Made by a program: the position numbers and the translations under genes. Source: Acidimicrobiia bacterium (GTDB lineage Bacteria > Actinomycetota > Acidimicrobiia > IMCC26256 > JAENVU01). Taken from it: 24,831 bases of DNA. Location of the stretch: positions 1 through 24,831 of the forward strand of contig JADGON010000350.1 of the NCBI GenBank assembly GCA_017882945.1. The letters are read 5' to 3'. This document shows positions 1-7,544 of the stretch, one piece after another (position 1 is the first letter of the stretch; every line of letters starts with the position of its first letter). The notes under the pieces are model-generated. The model ran no database searches and had not been told where the DNA came from. It saw nothing but the letters and a program-made list of their open reading frames with translations.

Positions 1-117
1 CGGTTCGGCGACTGGCACATGTTCGGCATGGTCTTCCAGGCCCGCGCGATCCGCGCCGCGCGGAGGGGCACCGACACCGCCTGGGTCGACCGCTACTTCT
101 TCGACTTCAACGACTGA
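1..117 (+). CDS. C-terminal end of an unrecognised protein (5' truncated by window edge)
   Basis: A frame open from base 1 runs 38 codons to TGA at 115-117. The tail is rich in aromatic and acidic residues and ends Tyr-Phe-Phe-Asp-Phe-Asn-Asp. Third positions are almost all G or C, as in the neighbours, so it looks coding. I do not recognise the family from so short a tail. It converges on hyuB with only 15 bp between stop codons. Confidence 0.6.
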   Translation, partial: RFGDWHMFGMVFQARAIRAARRGTDTAWVDRYFFDFND

Positions 118-132
118 CCGGCGAGCAAGGAG

Positions 133-1656
133 TCAGGGCACGCCCCAGCCACCTCCCCCGGGGGTGCGGAGACGAAGCACATCTCCGGGTTGGAGTGTGA
201 TCGTCACCTTGTCGCCGAGTCGCTCGGCCCGGTGCTCGTCGCCACCGGGGAGCAGCCAGTTCTCGCCCACCGCGCCGGGCTCACCACCGGCCAGTCCCCA
301 CGGCGCGCTCACGCGTCGTTCGCTGATGAGCGAGACGGTGACCGGCTCGATCGCTTCGAGCTCGCGCTCGATGCCGTCGCCCCCGGCGAAGCGTCCGGCC
401 CCTCCGCTTCCCGTGCGAATCGTGTACCGACGCACGCGCATCGGATACGCGCGTTCGAACGCCTCGACCGGCGTGTCGCGCGTGTTCGTCATGTTCGTGT
501 GCACCGCGCTCATCCCGGCGCGTCCCGGCCGTCCACCCTGTCCCCCGCCGACCGTCTCGTAGAACACCCAGCCCTCACCACCGACGAGCACGTTGTTCAT
601 CGTGCCCTGGCTCGCCGCGCCCACCCGATCAGGAACGATCTCCGCGAGCGCACGCAGGCAGACATCCGCGACGCGCTGGCTGACTTCGACGTTGCCCGCG
701 CCGACTGCGGCCGGGAACCGAGCCGCCACGATGGAGCCGGGTGGCGCGATCACACGAACGGGTCGCAACGCCCCGCCGTTGGCCGGGATCGTCGGGTCGG
801 TCGCAGTGCGCAGGGCAAACGCGACCGCGCTCACGGTCACCGCTTCCACCGCGTTCACCGGCCCCGAGCGTTGGTCATCCGTGCCGGTGAAGTCGAACGT
901 CACGGCGTCGCCGCGCACGACGATCTCCAGTGCGATGCGCGCCGAGTGCTGCTGGTCGGGTCGCGGGCCCGTCGAGTCGAGCACGTCGTCGGCCCGCCAC
1001 CGGCCGTCCGGCAACGCGGCCAGCACGGCGCGCATCCGCCGCTCGCCGTAGTCGACCACCTGGTCGAACGGGGCGCCCGCGAGCTCCGCCAGCCGGGCGA
1101 CACCGAGACGGTTCGCACCCACCTGCGCGTCGAGGTCACCGCGGCGTTCCTCCGGTGTCCGCGACGAGGCGACGAGCACCTCGACGATCCCGTCCGAGAG
1201 CACCACGGGCGGGATCCGCAACCCCTCCTGCGCGATGTGCACTGCGTCGGGCGGCATCGAACCCGGTGTCATGCCGCCGAGATCCGCATGATGCGCACGG
1301 TTCGCCGCCCAGCCCACGATGCGGCCGTCGACGAAGCACGGCGCAACGAGGGTGACGTCGTTCAGATGGGTGCCGCCGGCATACGGATCGTTCAGCACGA
1401 TCTGGTCGCCGGGTCCGACGGCCTGACCGCACGCGTCGATCGCGGCTCGGACCGCTGCAGGCATCGAGCCCAGATGCACGGGGATGTGCTCGGCCTGCAC
1501 GAGCAGCTCGCCGTCGGCGGTGAACAGTGCGGCCGAGCAGTCGGCGCGCTCCTTGATGTTGGGACTGAACGCGGCGCGTCGCAGCACCGCGCCCATCTCC
1601 TCCGCGATCCCCGTGAGCCGGGAATTCAAGACTTGGAGATCCGCCGCGTCGATCAT
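133..1656 (-). CDS. hyuB: Hydantoinase B / 5-oxoprolinase family subunit
   Basis: This 507-residue protein is the B subunit of the ATP-dependent hydantoinase/oxoprolinase group, which includes N-methylhydantoinase, 5-oxoprolinase and acetone/acetophenone carboxylases. The family opens cyclic amides or carboxylates ketones together with subunit A. Visible family signatures are NDPYAGGTHLND (89-100), ANRAHHADLGG (118-128), PGSMP (131-135) and a Gly-rich C-terminal GGGQGG stretch followed by an RYTIR-like segment. I start at the ATG at 1656 because it overlaps the hyuA stop as ATGA, which suggests translational coupling. An upstream in-frame extension is Arg-rich and unlike the family. Length is normal. 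The substrate cannot be read from sequence: hydantoin, 5-oxoproline or another cyclic amide are all possible. It is the last gene of a four-gene minus-strand operon. Confidence 0.92.
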   Translation of the reverse strand: MIDAADLQVLNSRLTGIAEEMGAVLRRAAFSPNIKERADCSAALFTADGELLVQAEHIPVHLGSMPAAVRAAIDACGQAVGPGDQIVLNDPYAGGTHLNDVTLVAPCFVDGRIVGWAANRAHHADLGGMTPGSMPPDAVHIAQEGLRIPPVVLSDGIVEVLVASSRTPEERRGDLDAQVGANRLGVARLAELAGAPFDQVVDYGERRMRAVLAALPDGRWRADDVLDSTGPRPDQQHSARIALEIVVRGDAVTFDFTGTDDQRSGPVNAVEAVTVSAVAFALRTATDPTIPANGGALRPVRVIAPPGSIVAARFPAAVGAGNVEVSQRVADVCLRALAEIVPDRVGAASQGTMNNVLVGGEGWVFYETVGGGQGGRPGRAGMSAVHTNMTNTRDTPVEAFERAYPMRVRRYTIRTGSGGAGRFAGGDGIERELEAIEPVTVSLISERRVSAPWGLAGGEPGAVGENWLLPGGDEHRAERLGDKVTITLQPGDVLRLRTPGGGGWGVP

Positions 1657-3449
1657 GGCGAGTCGTCGCGCGTCAGGATCCAGGTGCCGTCGGGCGCGGG
1701 ATCTGCCGACCATCCGGGCGCTACCCACACCGTGCAATCCGCTTCGGCCGCGACCGCCGGTCCGACGACCCGGTCTCGCGGCCATGCTGGGAGCTGGCCG
1801 GGATCGAGCGGCACGGCACCACGAGCGCGGGCGCGCAGCGCGACGACCTCGACGGGAGCACCTGGTCGCGCGTACCCGTTGCGACGGGCGTGCTCGGACG
1901 CGAATTCGTCGAGGTCGGTCACGGTCAGCTCGTAACTCTGGCCGGCGTAGCGACAGTCGAGGAACGTCTCGACCTCCGCGGGGCTGCCGGCCAGACCTTC
2001 GAGGCCCGCCACCTCGCGGCCGAGCGCTTCACGCGCGGCCGGGATCCCCCCGTGCTCGGCCGGGTCCGGCCACGACCGCACGAGCTCCCGTTGCGCGGGC
2101 GCCGAGACCAACCCGACCGCGGAGAGCACCCCGGCGCGGGGCGGAACCAGCACGGCGCGCATCCCGAGTGCCTCGGCGACCGCGCAGGCGTGCAGCGGTC
2201 CCGCGCCGCCGAACGCCACCAACGCCAGCTCACGCGCGTCGACCCCTCGCTCCACCGTGACCACCCGCACCGCACGCACCATCTCGGCATCGACGACGCG
2301 CACGATTCCCTCGGCCGTCAGCCCCGCTCGATCGATCGCGGCCCGAGCCGCGTCGACGTCGACCGGTCCCAGACCGGGCAGCTCGGTCCCGGCCGGGATG
2401 CGCCCGAGCACGAGGTCCGCGTCCGTGACGGTCGGCTGGGTGCCACCGAGCCCGTAGCAGGCCGGACCCGGAACCGCGCCGGCGCTCTCGGGCCCGACCC
2501 GAAGTGCGCCACCCGCGTCCAGCCGTCCGATCGACCCTCCACCGGCGCCGATCGTGAGGATGTCGAGCGACGGATGGCGAATCGGGAACCCCGCGACTTC
2601 GTGCACCGCGGCGGACTCGGGCACACCGCTGCGCACCAGGCATACGTCGGTGCTCGTGCCACCCATGTCGAACGACACCACATCCGGGAACCCGCACGTA
2701 GCTGCCACGGCCGCGGCCGCTCGGACCCCGCCTGCCGGTCCGCTGAGCAACAACGCGACCGGGAGCTCGGCGGCCACCCCGACCGGAACCAGCCCGCCGG
2801 CGGAGGTCATCACCAGCACCGAGTCGGCGAGCGACTCGATGCGCAAGAGGTACGGCCGGCACTTCGGTCGCAACGACGCGTTGGCGACGGTCGTCACGAT
2901 GCGCTCGTACTCCCGGAACTCGGGTGACACCTCGTGCGAGCAGGTGACATCGAAACCGCGGTCGGCCAAGACGCGCCCTACCGCCCGCTCGTGCTCCGGG
3001 TTCAGGTCCGCGTGCAGCAGGCAGACGGCCACGGCTTCGATGTCGCGCGGGAGCTCCGCGAGCTCGTCGGGGTCCACCGGTTCGATCTCCCGGCCCTGCC
3101 CGTCGAGCCGGCCGGCGACCTCGAACCGGAGCTCGCGTGGCACGAGCGGCTCGGGGCGATCGACGAACGGGTCGTACAGCGACGGGCGGTCTTGCCGCGC
3201 GATCTCGATGACGTCCGCGAACCCGCGGGTTGTCACCAGTGCGACGCGGCCACCCTTGCGCTCCAGCAGTGCGTTCGTCGCCACGGTCGTGCCGTGCGCC
3301 AACAGCTCGGGGCGGCCGGAAGCGAGCTGCTCGATCCCCGAGCCCACGGCATCTGCAGGGTCCGACGGTGTCGACGGGACCTTGACGATCCGACCGTCGT
3401 CCGCCACGACGTCGGTGAAGGTGCCTCCGGTGTCCACGCCGACCCTCAC
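1653..3449 (-). CDS. hyuA: Hydantoinase A / 5-oxoprolinase family ATPase subunit
   Basis: This 598-residue protein with a GTG start is the ATP-using partner of hyuB. The N-terminal oxoprolinase domain begins with DTGGTFTD (6-13), followed by HGTTVATNALLERKG (52-66). The ASKHA-type ATPase domain shows SGPAGG (236-241), DMGGTSTD (261-268), a Gly-rich ILTIGAGGGSI (297-307) and FGGAGPLHA (413-421). It is somewhat shorter than the 650-700 residues common in the family because the C-terminal part is compact. It lies 17 bp after the antiporter-fusion stop, and its own stop overlaps the hyuB start, so the operon assignment is strong. Homologues act in the cytoplasm as A/B complexes. The exact substrate is unknown, and 5-oxoproline, hydantoins or a ketone are alternatives. 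Confidence 0.93.
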   Translation of the reverse strand: MRVGVDTGGTFTDVVADDGRIVKVPSTPSDPADAVGSGIEQLASGRPELLAHGTTVATNALLERKGGRVALVTTRGFADVIEIARQDRPSLYDPFVDRPEPLVPRELRFEVAGRLDGQGREIEPVDPDELAELPRDIEAVAVCLLHADLNPEHERAVGRVLADRGFDVTCSHEVSPEFREYERIVTTVANASLRPKCRPYLLRIESLADSVLVMTSAGGLVPVGVAAELPVALLLSGPAGGVRAAAAVAATCGFPDVVSFDMGGTSTDVCLVRSGVPESAAVHEVAGFPIRHPSLDILTIGAGGGSIGRLDAGGALRVGPESAGAVPGPACYGLGGTQPTVTDADLVLGRIPAGTELPGLGPVDVDAARAAIDRAGLTAEGIVRVVDAEMVRAVRVVTVERGVDARELALVAFGGAGPLHACAVAEALGMRAVLVPPRAGVLSAVGLVSAPAQRELVRSWPDPAEHGGIPAAREALGREVAGLEGLAGSPAEVETFLDCRYAGQSYELTVTDLDEFASEHARRNGYARPGAPVEVVALRARARGAVPLDPGQLPAWPRDRVVGPAVAAEADCTVWVAPGWSADPAPDGTWILTRDDSP

Positions 3450-3466
3450 CGGCCCAGCGTGTCAGA

Positions 3467-6208
3467 TCAGACCCTGGCCAGGCGCCCGAACCGGCGGTGG
3501 CGCAGGCTGACTCCCTGGATGATCACGGCCTGCACTGCGTCCTTGATCTCATCGTCGATCTTTCGGCCCGTCGAATCCGTGAGCTCGAACCGGTCGACGG
3601 CCAGCCCTTCGACGGTCTCGACGCGTGCCGAGTGCACGTTCGCACCGGCGGCGGCGATCCCGACGGTGATCGTGTGCAGCAAGCCACGTTCGTCCGGGCT
3701 GCGCACCTCGCAGAGCGTGTACCACGGCGAAGCCGCGTCGTCGAAGGAAACCGCGGCATCGGGATTCGGCGGCGCGGTGAGCGACTGCTCGAAGGAGGCG
3801 ATGATCGCGGCTTCGAGCCGGTCGGGATCCGGCGACTCCAGCGGCTCGAGCGTTCCCGGGTCGCCCGATGCCGGCTCGACCTTCGCGCGACGGACGGTGA
3901 AGCTCTCGAGGGCAGCACCATCGCCCCAGGTCGCGATCACGGCGCTCACGATGTCGAGCCCGGAGTCGACGAGCACGCCCGAGACGTGGGCGAGGAGCGC
4001 GGGCCGGTCCCGACTCGCGACATCGATCTCCCACTCGTCCGCGTCAAGTGCGCACAGGGCGACCCGAGCCTCGTTCCGCTTCGGGAGGTGGTCCAACAGG
4101 CGCACCTGGCGAGCGACGACATCCGCGGTCTGTGAGAGCAGGTACGCACGGGGCGCGTGTTCGACCCGGCTCTGCTGGAGCGGGGAGGCAACCAGACGAA
4201 TCGCCTCGGCCCGGCGCTGCTCCACCAGGTTTCGCGCGTCCAACCCGGTGAGGTTCGGCTGCTCGAGCAGCGCCAGGATCAGCGAGAGGAGCTCGTCGAG
4301 CCGTGAGCGCTCCACCGGGTCGAGAGGCGCGAGCGCCAGGCTCAACATGTACAGGGCGCGAGCCCGCTCCGGACGCTCGAGGTGCGTCGCCAGCTTGAGG
4401 ACCGAGTCCTCGTCCAACCCTTCGAGCCGGCCGGCCGCGGCGCGCAGCAGACCCGGGTTGCCGACCAGCAACGCGATCTCCTGCTCCGCCGCGGCGCCGA
4501 GGTCGAGCCGCTGCACCAGGCGCCGAGCGAGTGCCACCGGCTCGGAATCCGGTCCGGCACTGTCGAGGATGAGCCCGGCGAAGAGCAGCCACTCCGGATG
4601 CTCGAGGCGCAACCGCTCGTCGGCCGCGTCGCGGTCGTCCGCAACCAGCTCGCGGATGCGCTCGACGAGCTCGAAGCGCAGCACCTGGCTGGAGTCGAGC
4701 AGATGCGGGTCGGCGCGCCGGCGCTGGACCGAGACGGCAAGCTCGGGCAACGCCCGCTCGAGCACCCCGCTGGCCTCGAGGAAGCGCCACGCACGGTCGT
4801 CGCCGCGCAACAGCAGCTCGAAGAGCTTCTGGGTCGCGTCCTTGTCCCATCGGATGGCCTCGTCGTCCAACGAGCCCAACCACTCGAGCAGCCTCCGGCC
4901 CGGCCGGCTGCGATCGGCGATCATCAACGCGGCATCGAGCCCGATCGAGAGCGCGGCGTGGGTTGGTGGCGCACCCGCGAGGTCGACGACGCCGTCATCG
5001 ACCCTCAGCCACCCCCCTCTGGGAACCGGCTCGCCCGCGCCGAGCTGTGGTCTTCGGTCGGCCTTCATCGCTTGGAGTCGCCAGCGCAACAGCGGCGGCG
5101 CCAGCAGCGTCGTCACGAGCACCACGAGGAGCAGCGCGGCATAGAGGTTGTCGCCGAGCACGTGCTCCTTGAGCCCGATCGTCGCGAAGATCAGGCCGAC
5201 CTCGCCCCGCGGCAGCATTCCCAGCCCGATCAGCGGCTTGTCCCCCGGCGATCCGATCGCGCCCGCCGCGGCGAGGAGCTTGCCGATGATCGCCACGACC
5301 GCCAACGCCCCGGCAATCTCGAGCACCTCGACCCTGACGAACGAGCCGACATCCACGGCGATGCCGATCGCCAGGAAGAAGACCGGGATGAACAGGTGAC
5401 CCACCGGTGTGAGCTCGCGTTCGATCCGCTCGCGCTGGTCGCTCCGGCTCAGCGACAGACCGGCGACGAACGCGCCGATGATCGGGGCCAGCTTCGCGGC
5501 GTCCGCGAGCTCGGCGAAGAAGAGCGTGAACGCCAGCGCGAGCGCGACCAACGTTCCGGCTGACCGTGAGTACCTCTGCACCGCGCGGAACAACGGCGGA
5601 CCGAACTTGCCGCCGAGCCACGCGGTCAGCGCGATGAACAGCACTGCAACGCCGACGATGCCGAGCACGGTCACCACCGAGACCGTTCCCTCGGTGACGA
5701 TGCGCACGACGACGGTCAGGATGACCAGGCCGAGCACGTCGTCGGCCACGGCCGCGCCCAGCACCGTCCGCGCCTCCACCGAGGTCAACGCACGGAGATC
5801 GCTGAAGACGCGCGCGGTGATCCCGACACTGGTCGCCGCGAGCGCCGCACCGAGGAACAGCGCGGTGTTCGAGTCGTAGCCGAACGCAACCCCGACCCCG
5901 AAGCCCATGGCCATCGGCAGGACGACACCGATCACGGCGACGCTCATCGACGCCCGCCCTACCGCCGCGAGGTCGCGGACATCCATCTCGAGGCCGACCT
6001 GGAGCACGAGCAGGATGACCCCGAGCTCGGCCAGCACCTCGAGGACTTCGGTCGGGCCGACCAGCCCGAGCACCGACGGGCCGATGAGCATGCCGGCGGC
6101 GATCTCGCCGACGACCGCCGGAACCTTGACCCGCTCGGCGAGCTCCGCTGCGAGCTTGGCCGCGACGAGAACGATCAGGATGTCCCGAAGGATCTCGACG
6201 ACGCTCAC
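3467..6208 (-). CDS. CPA2-type cation/proton antiporter fused to a GlnD-like region lacking the nucleotidyltransferase
   Basis: This protein has 913 residues and a GTG start. Residues 1-378 form a multi-spanning CPA2 (Kef/NapA-like) exchanger with roughly a dozen hydrophobic segments. The paired acidic residues in the membrane are at D156-D157 (AVADDVLGL), with LPRGEVGL at 332-339. From about residue 398 the protein reads like the C-terminal half of GlnD, the PII uridylyltransferase/uridylyl-removing enzyme. It has an LRVDDG entry segment, then helices matching the GlnD HD region (about 455-650), ACT domain 1 (about 726-775, with RDRPALLAHVSGVL) and ACT domain 2 (about 830-895, with PDERGLLHTI). 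The nucleotidyltransferase core is absent. The HD signature is decayed: HD becomes LD at 548-549, and the GGDHS and VDEH histidines are missing. I infer ligand-gated ion exchange, with the ACT domains as cytoplasmic sensors. It starts 4 bp after the winged-helix gene. Confidence 0.85.
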   Translation of the reverse strand: MSVVEILRDILIVLVAAKLAAELAERVKVPAVVGEIAAGMLIGPSVLGLVGPTEVLEVLAELGVILLVLQVGLEMDVRDLAAVGRASMSVAVIGVVLPMAMGFGVGVAFGYDSNTALFLGAALAATSVGITARVFSDLRALTSVEARTVLGAAVADDVLGLVILTVVVRIVTEGTVSVVTVLGIVGVAVLFIALTAWLGGKFGPPLFRAVQRYSRSAGTLVALALAFTLFFAELADAAKLAPIIGAFVAGLSLSRSDQRERIERELTPVGHLFIPVFFLAIGIAVDVGSFVRVEVLEIAGALAVVAIIGKLLAAAGAIGSPGDKPLIGLGMLPRGEVGLIFATIGLKEHVLGDNLYAALLLVVLVTTLLAPPLLRWRLQAMKADRRPQLGAGEPVPRGGWLRVDDGVVDLAGAPPTHAALSIGLDAALMIADRSRPGRRLLEWLGSLDDEAIRWDKDATQKLFELLLRGDDRAWRFLEASGVLERALPELAVSVQRRRADPHLLDSSQVLRFELVERIRELVADDRDAADERLRLEHPEWLLFAGLILDSAGPDSEPVALARRLVQRLDLGAAAEQEIALLVGNPGLLRAAAGRLEGLDEDSVLKLATHLERPERARALYMLSLALAPLDPVERSRLDELLSLILALLEQPNLTGLDARNLVEQRRAEAIRLVASPLQQSRVEHAPRAYLLSQTADVVARQVRLLDHLPKRNEARVALCALDADEWEIDVASRDRPALLAHVSGVLVDSGLDIVSAVIATWGDGAALESFTVRRAKVEPASGDPGTLEPLESPDPDRLEAAIIASFEQSLTAPPNPDAAVSFDDAASPWYTLCEVRSPDERGLLHTITVGIAAAGANVHSARVETVEGLAVDRFELTDSTGRKIDDEIKDAVQAVIIQGVSLRHRRFGRLARV

Positions 6209-6212
6209 GGGC

Positions 6213-6701
6213 TCAGGAAAGAGCGGTTTGGAGGAGGTAACCCCGTGAGCGAACGGTGCGGACCTCGAGCCCGAGCGGCGCGATGCGGCGGCGCAATCGG
6301 AGAATGTGCACGTCGAGCGCGTTGCGGGTCGGCGCGCCCGACGGCCAGGCGCGCCGCGCCATCAGCTCGCGTCCGACGACGGCGCCGAACCGCTCCACCA
6401 AGGCGCCGGCGAGCTCCCGCTCCACCGGGGAGAGCGAGACCCAGCGGTCGCGGAAGCGCAGCAGCCCGTCGTCGTCGATCTCGGGGACCGCGAGCCCGTT
6501 GGACGCCCGCGCCTCGAGCGTGGCCACCCTCGCCCGGACGTCACGATCCTCGGCCGGCAGCCGGATCCAGTCCTCGAGCGGATCCACCGAGTCCGGGGGT
6601 GCGGCATCCGGCCCGACCAGCAGCAATCGAGGGGTTCCGGACCCCCGCAGCTCGCCCAGATGGAGGTTCTCTTCCGGCCAGCGGACCAGCACGACGTCCA
6701 T
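6213..6701 (-). CDS. OmpR-type winged-helix regulator with a short, atypical N-terminal domain
   Basis: This 162-residue protein has a C-terminal OmpR/PhoB-type winged helix at about 74-158. Visible parts are the VSLSPVERELAGALVERFG segment, the recognition-helix region TRNALDVHILRLRRRI (125-140) and the wing RTVRSRGYLL (148-157). The N-terminal ~70 residues are too short for a full receiver domain, and I see no convincing phospho-acceptor pocket, so it is probably not a classical response regulator. Actinobacterial GlnR is a comparable atypical OmpR-family protein, but it has a full-length receiver-like domain. I chose the ATG at 6701 because a TACCGT box lies 7 nt upstream and there is no Shine-Dalgarno, which fits a leaderless transcript. 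It is the first gene of the operon with the antiporter fusion and hyuAB, and is probably their local regulator. Confidence 0.8.
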   Translation of the reverse strand: MDVVLVRWPEENLHLGELRGSGTPRLLLVGPDAAPPDSVDPLEDWIRLPAEDRDVRARVATLEARASNGLAVPEIDDDGLLRFRDRWVSLSPVERELAGALVERFGAVVGRELMARRAWPSGAPTRNALDVHILRLRRRIAPLGLEVRTVRSRGYLLQTALS

Positions 6702-6708
6702 CGGGGGG

Positions 6709-6714
6709 ACGGTA
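6709..6714 (-). promoter_or_regulatory. Putative -10 box (TACCGT) for a leaderless transcript
   Basis: TACCGT on the minus strand ends 7 nt before the ATG of the winged-helix gene, and no Shine-Dalgarno is present. The same arrangement recurs before other genes here. No clear -35 is visible. Confidence 0.4.
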
Positions 6715-6792
6715 ATCCCGGAAGGTTTCGGGTTTGTTTCGCCGTGGTGAACCGACGCTGCCGCGGGATCACCGGCTCCTCGAGGTCGCGAC

Positions 6793-7485
6793 CTATCGGC
6801 CGAGCCGGGCTGCACCCCGGACCAGGGCCGGAGCGTACCGAGGACCGGGTCGGCGCCCGAGCCGGTCGATCGGGCCGCTCACGGAAAGCGCGGCGATCAC
6901 GGCGCCGTCCCTCCCGTGCACCGGCGCGCTGACGCTGGCGACGCCGGCCTCGCGCTCGGCGACCGAGGCGGCCCAGCCCCGTTGCCGCACCGCGCGCAGT
7001 GCCGTGGCATCCGTCCCGGCCGGCCACTCCGTCGGCTCAGCCCAGGCGAGGAGCACCTTGCCGCCGGAACCCGCGACGAGCGGGAGCCGCGCGCCCACCG
7101 GGACGGTGTCGCGGAGCCCGGCCGGTCGCTCGGCCGCCGCGACGCACACCCGGTGATCGCCGTCCCGCACGTAGAGCTGCGCGCTCTCCCCCGTCTCGTC
7201 CCGCAGATCGGCGAGCACGCCGGCGGACTGCTCGAGCAGCGTCGTCGATAGAGAGGGGGCGCGCCGTCCCCACGCAGCGAGCCGCACGCCGAGACGGAAG
7301 CGACCCCGCTCGTCCCGTCCGACGAGACCGTGCGACTCGAGCGCGACCGCGAGGCGGTGGACGGTCGGCCGCGAGAGACCCGTGGCCTCGACGATCGAGG
7401 CGAGGCTCGCGGGGCCGCCTTCGGCAAGAGCTTCGAGGATCGCGGCCGACTTGTCGATGACGCCGACGCCACTTAGGCTGTCCAT
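6793..7485 (-). CDS. ndgR: IclR-family regulator, NdgR/LtbR type, divergent from leuCD
   Basis: This 230-residue IclR protein has an N-terminal winged helix-turn-helix (about 8-65, with LASIVEATGLSRPTVHRLAV at 28-47). The C-terminal effector-binding domain carries TGESAQLYVRDGD (98-110), AAERPAGLRDTVPVG (117-131) and GVASVSAPVHG plus LSVSGPIDRL (181-209). These match my recollection of Streptomyces NdgR and Corynebacterium LtbR closely. Those orthologues sit divergent to leuCD and control leucine and other amino-acid genes, and that position is kept here. I start at the ATG at 7485, not the upstream in-frame GTG at 7506, because it fits the family N-terminus and lies 9 nt after a TACCAT box. 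The operator-like repeats in the intergenic region would allow autoregulation. Confidence 0.88.
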   Translation of the reverse strand: MDSLSGVGVIDKSAAILEALAEGGPASLASIVEATGLSRPTVHRLAVALESHGLVGRDERGRFRLGVRLAAWGRRAPSLSTTLLEQSAGVLADLRDETGESAQLYVRDGDHRVCVAAAERPAGLRDTVPVGARLPLVAGSGGKVLLAWAEPTEWPAGTDATALRAVRQRGWAASVAEREAGVASVSAPVHGRDGAVIAALSVSGPIDRLGRRPGPRYAPALVRGAARLGR

Positions 7486-7515
7486 ATTCCAGGAATGGTA
7501 TCTCACATGTTGAGA
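7486..7515. promoter_or_regulatory. ndgR-leuC divergent control region with two inverted repeats
   Basis: Two dyads lie between the divergent starts. One is the perfect ATTCC-A-GGAAT at 7486-7496, directly against the ndgR ATG. The other is TCTCA-N5-TGAGA at 7501-7515. A TACCAT box reading toward ndgR (7495-7500) lies between and partly overlaps them. From memory, the Corynebacterium LtbR motif contains GTGAGA, and that half-site is present on the minus strand in the second dyad. Which dyad binds the regulator is inference. Confidence 0.5.
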
Positions 7516-7544
7516 CCAGTCCCGGGCCAGCCGAAGGAGGAGCC

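Noticed and set aside
1657..1785. 43-residue N-terminal extension of hyuB
   Set aside because: It is Arg/Gly-rich and overlaps the hyuA coding end. The ATGA overlap and the family N-terminus favour the start at 1656.
190..1935. 581-codon open frame antisense to hyuB
   Set aside because: It is opposite a gene with clear family motifs. The translation is His/Arg/Asp-rich without motifs, as expected for the shadow frame of GC-rich coding DNA.
2934..5144. 736-codon open frame antisense to hyuA and the antiporter fusion
   Set aside because: It spans the boundary of two real genes, and its Ser/Arg-rich translation is typical of antisense frames.
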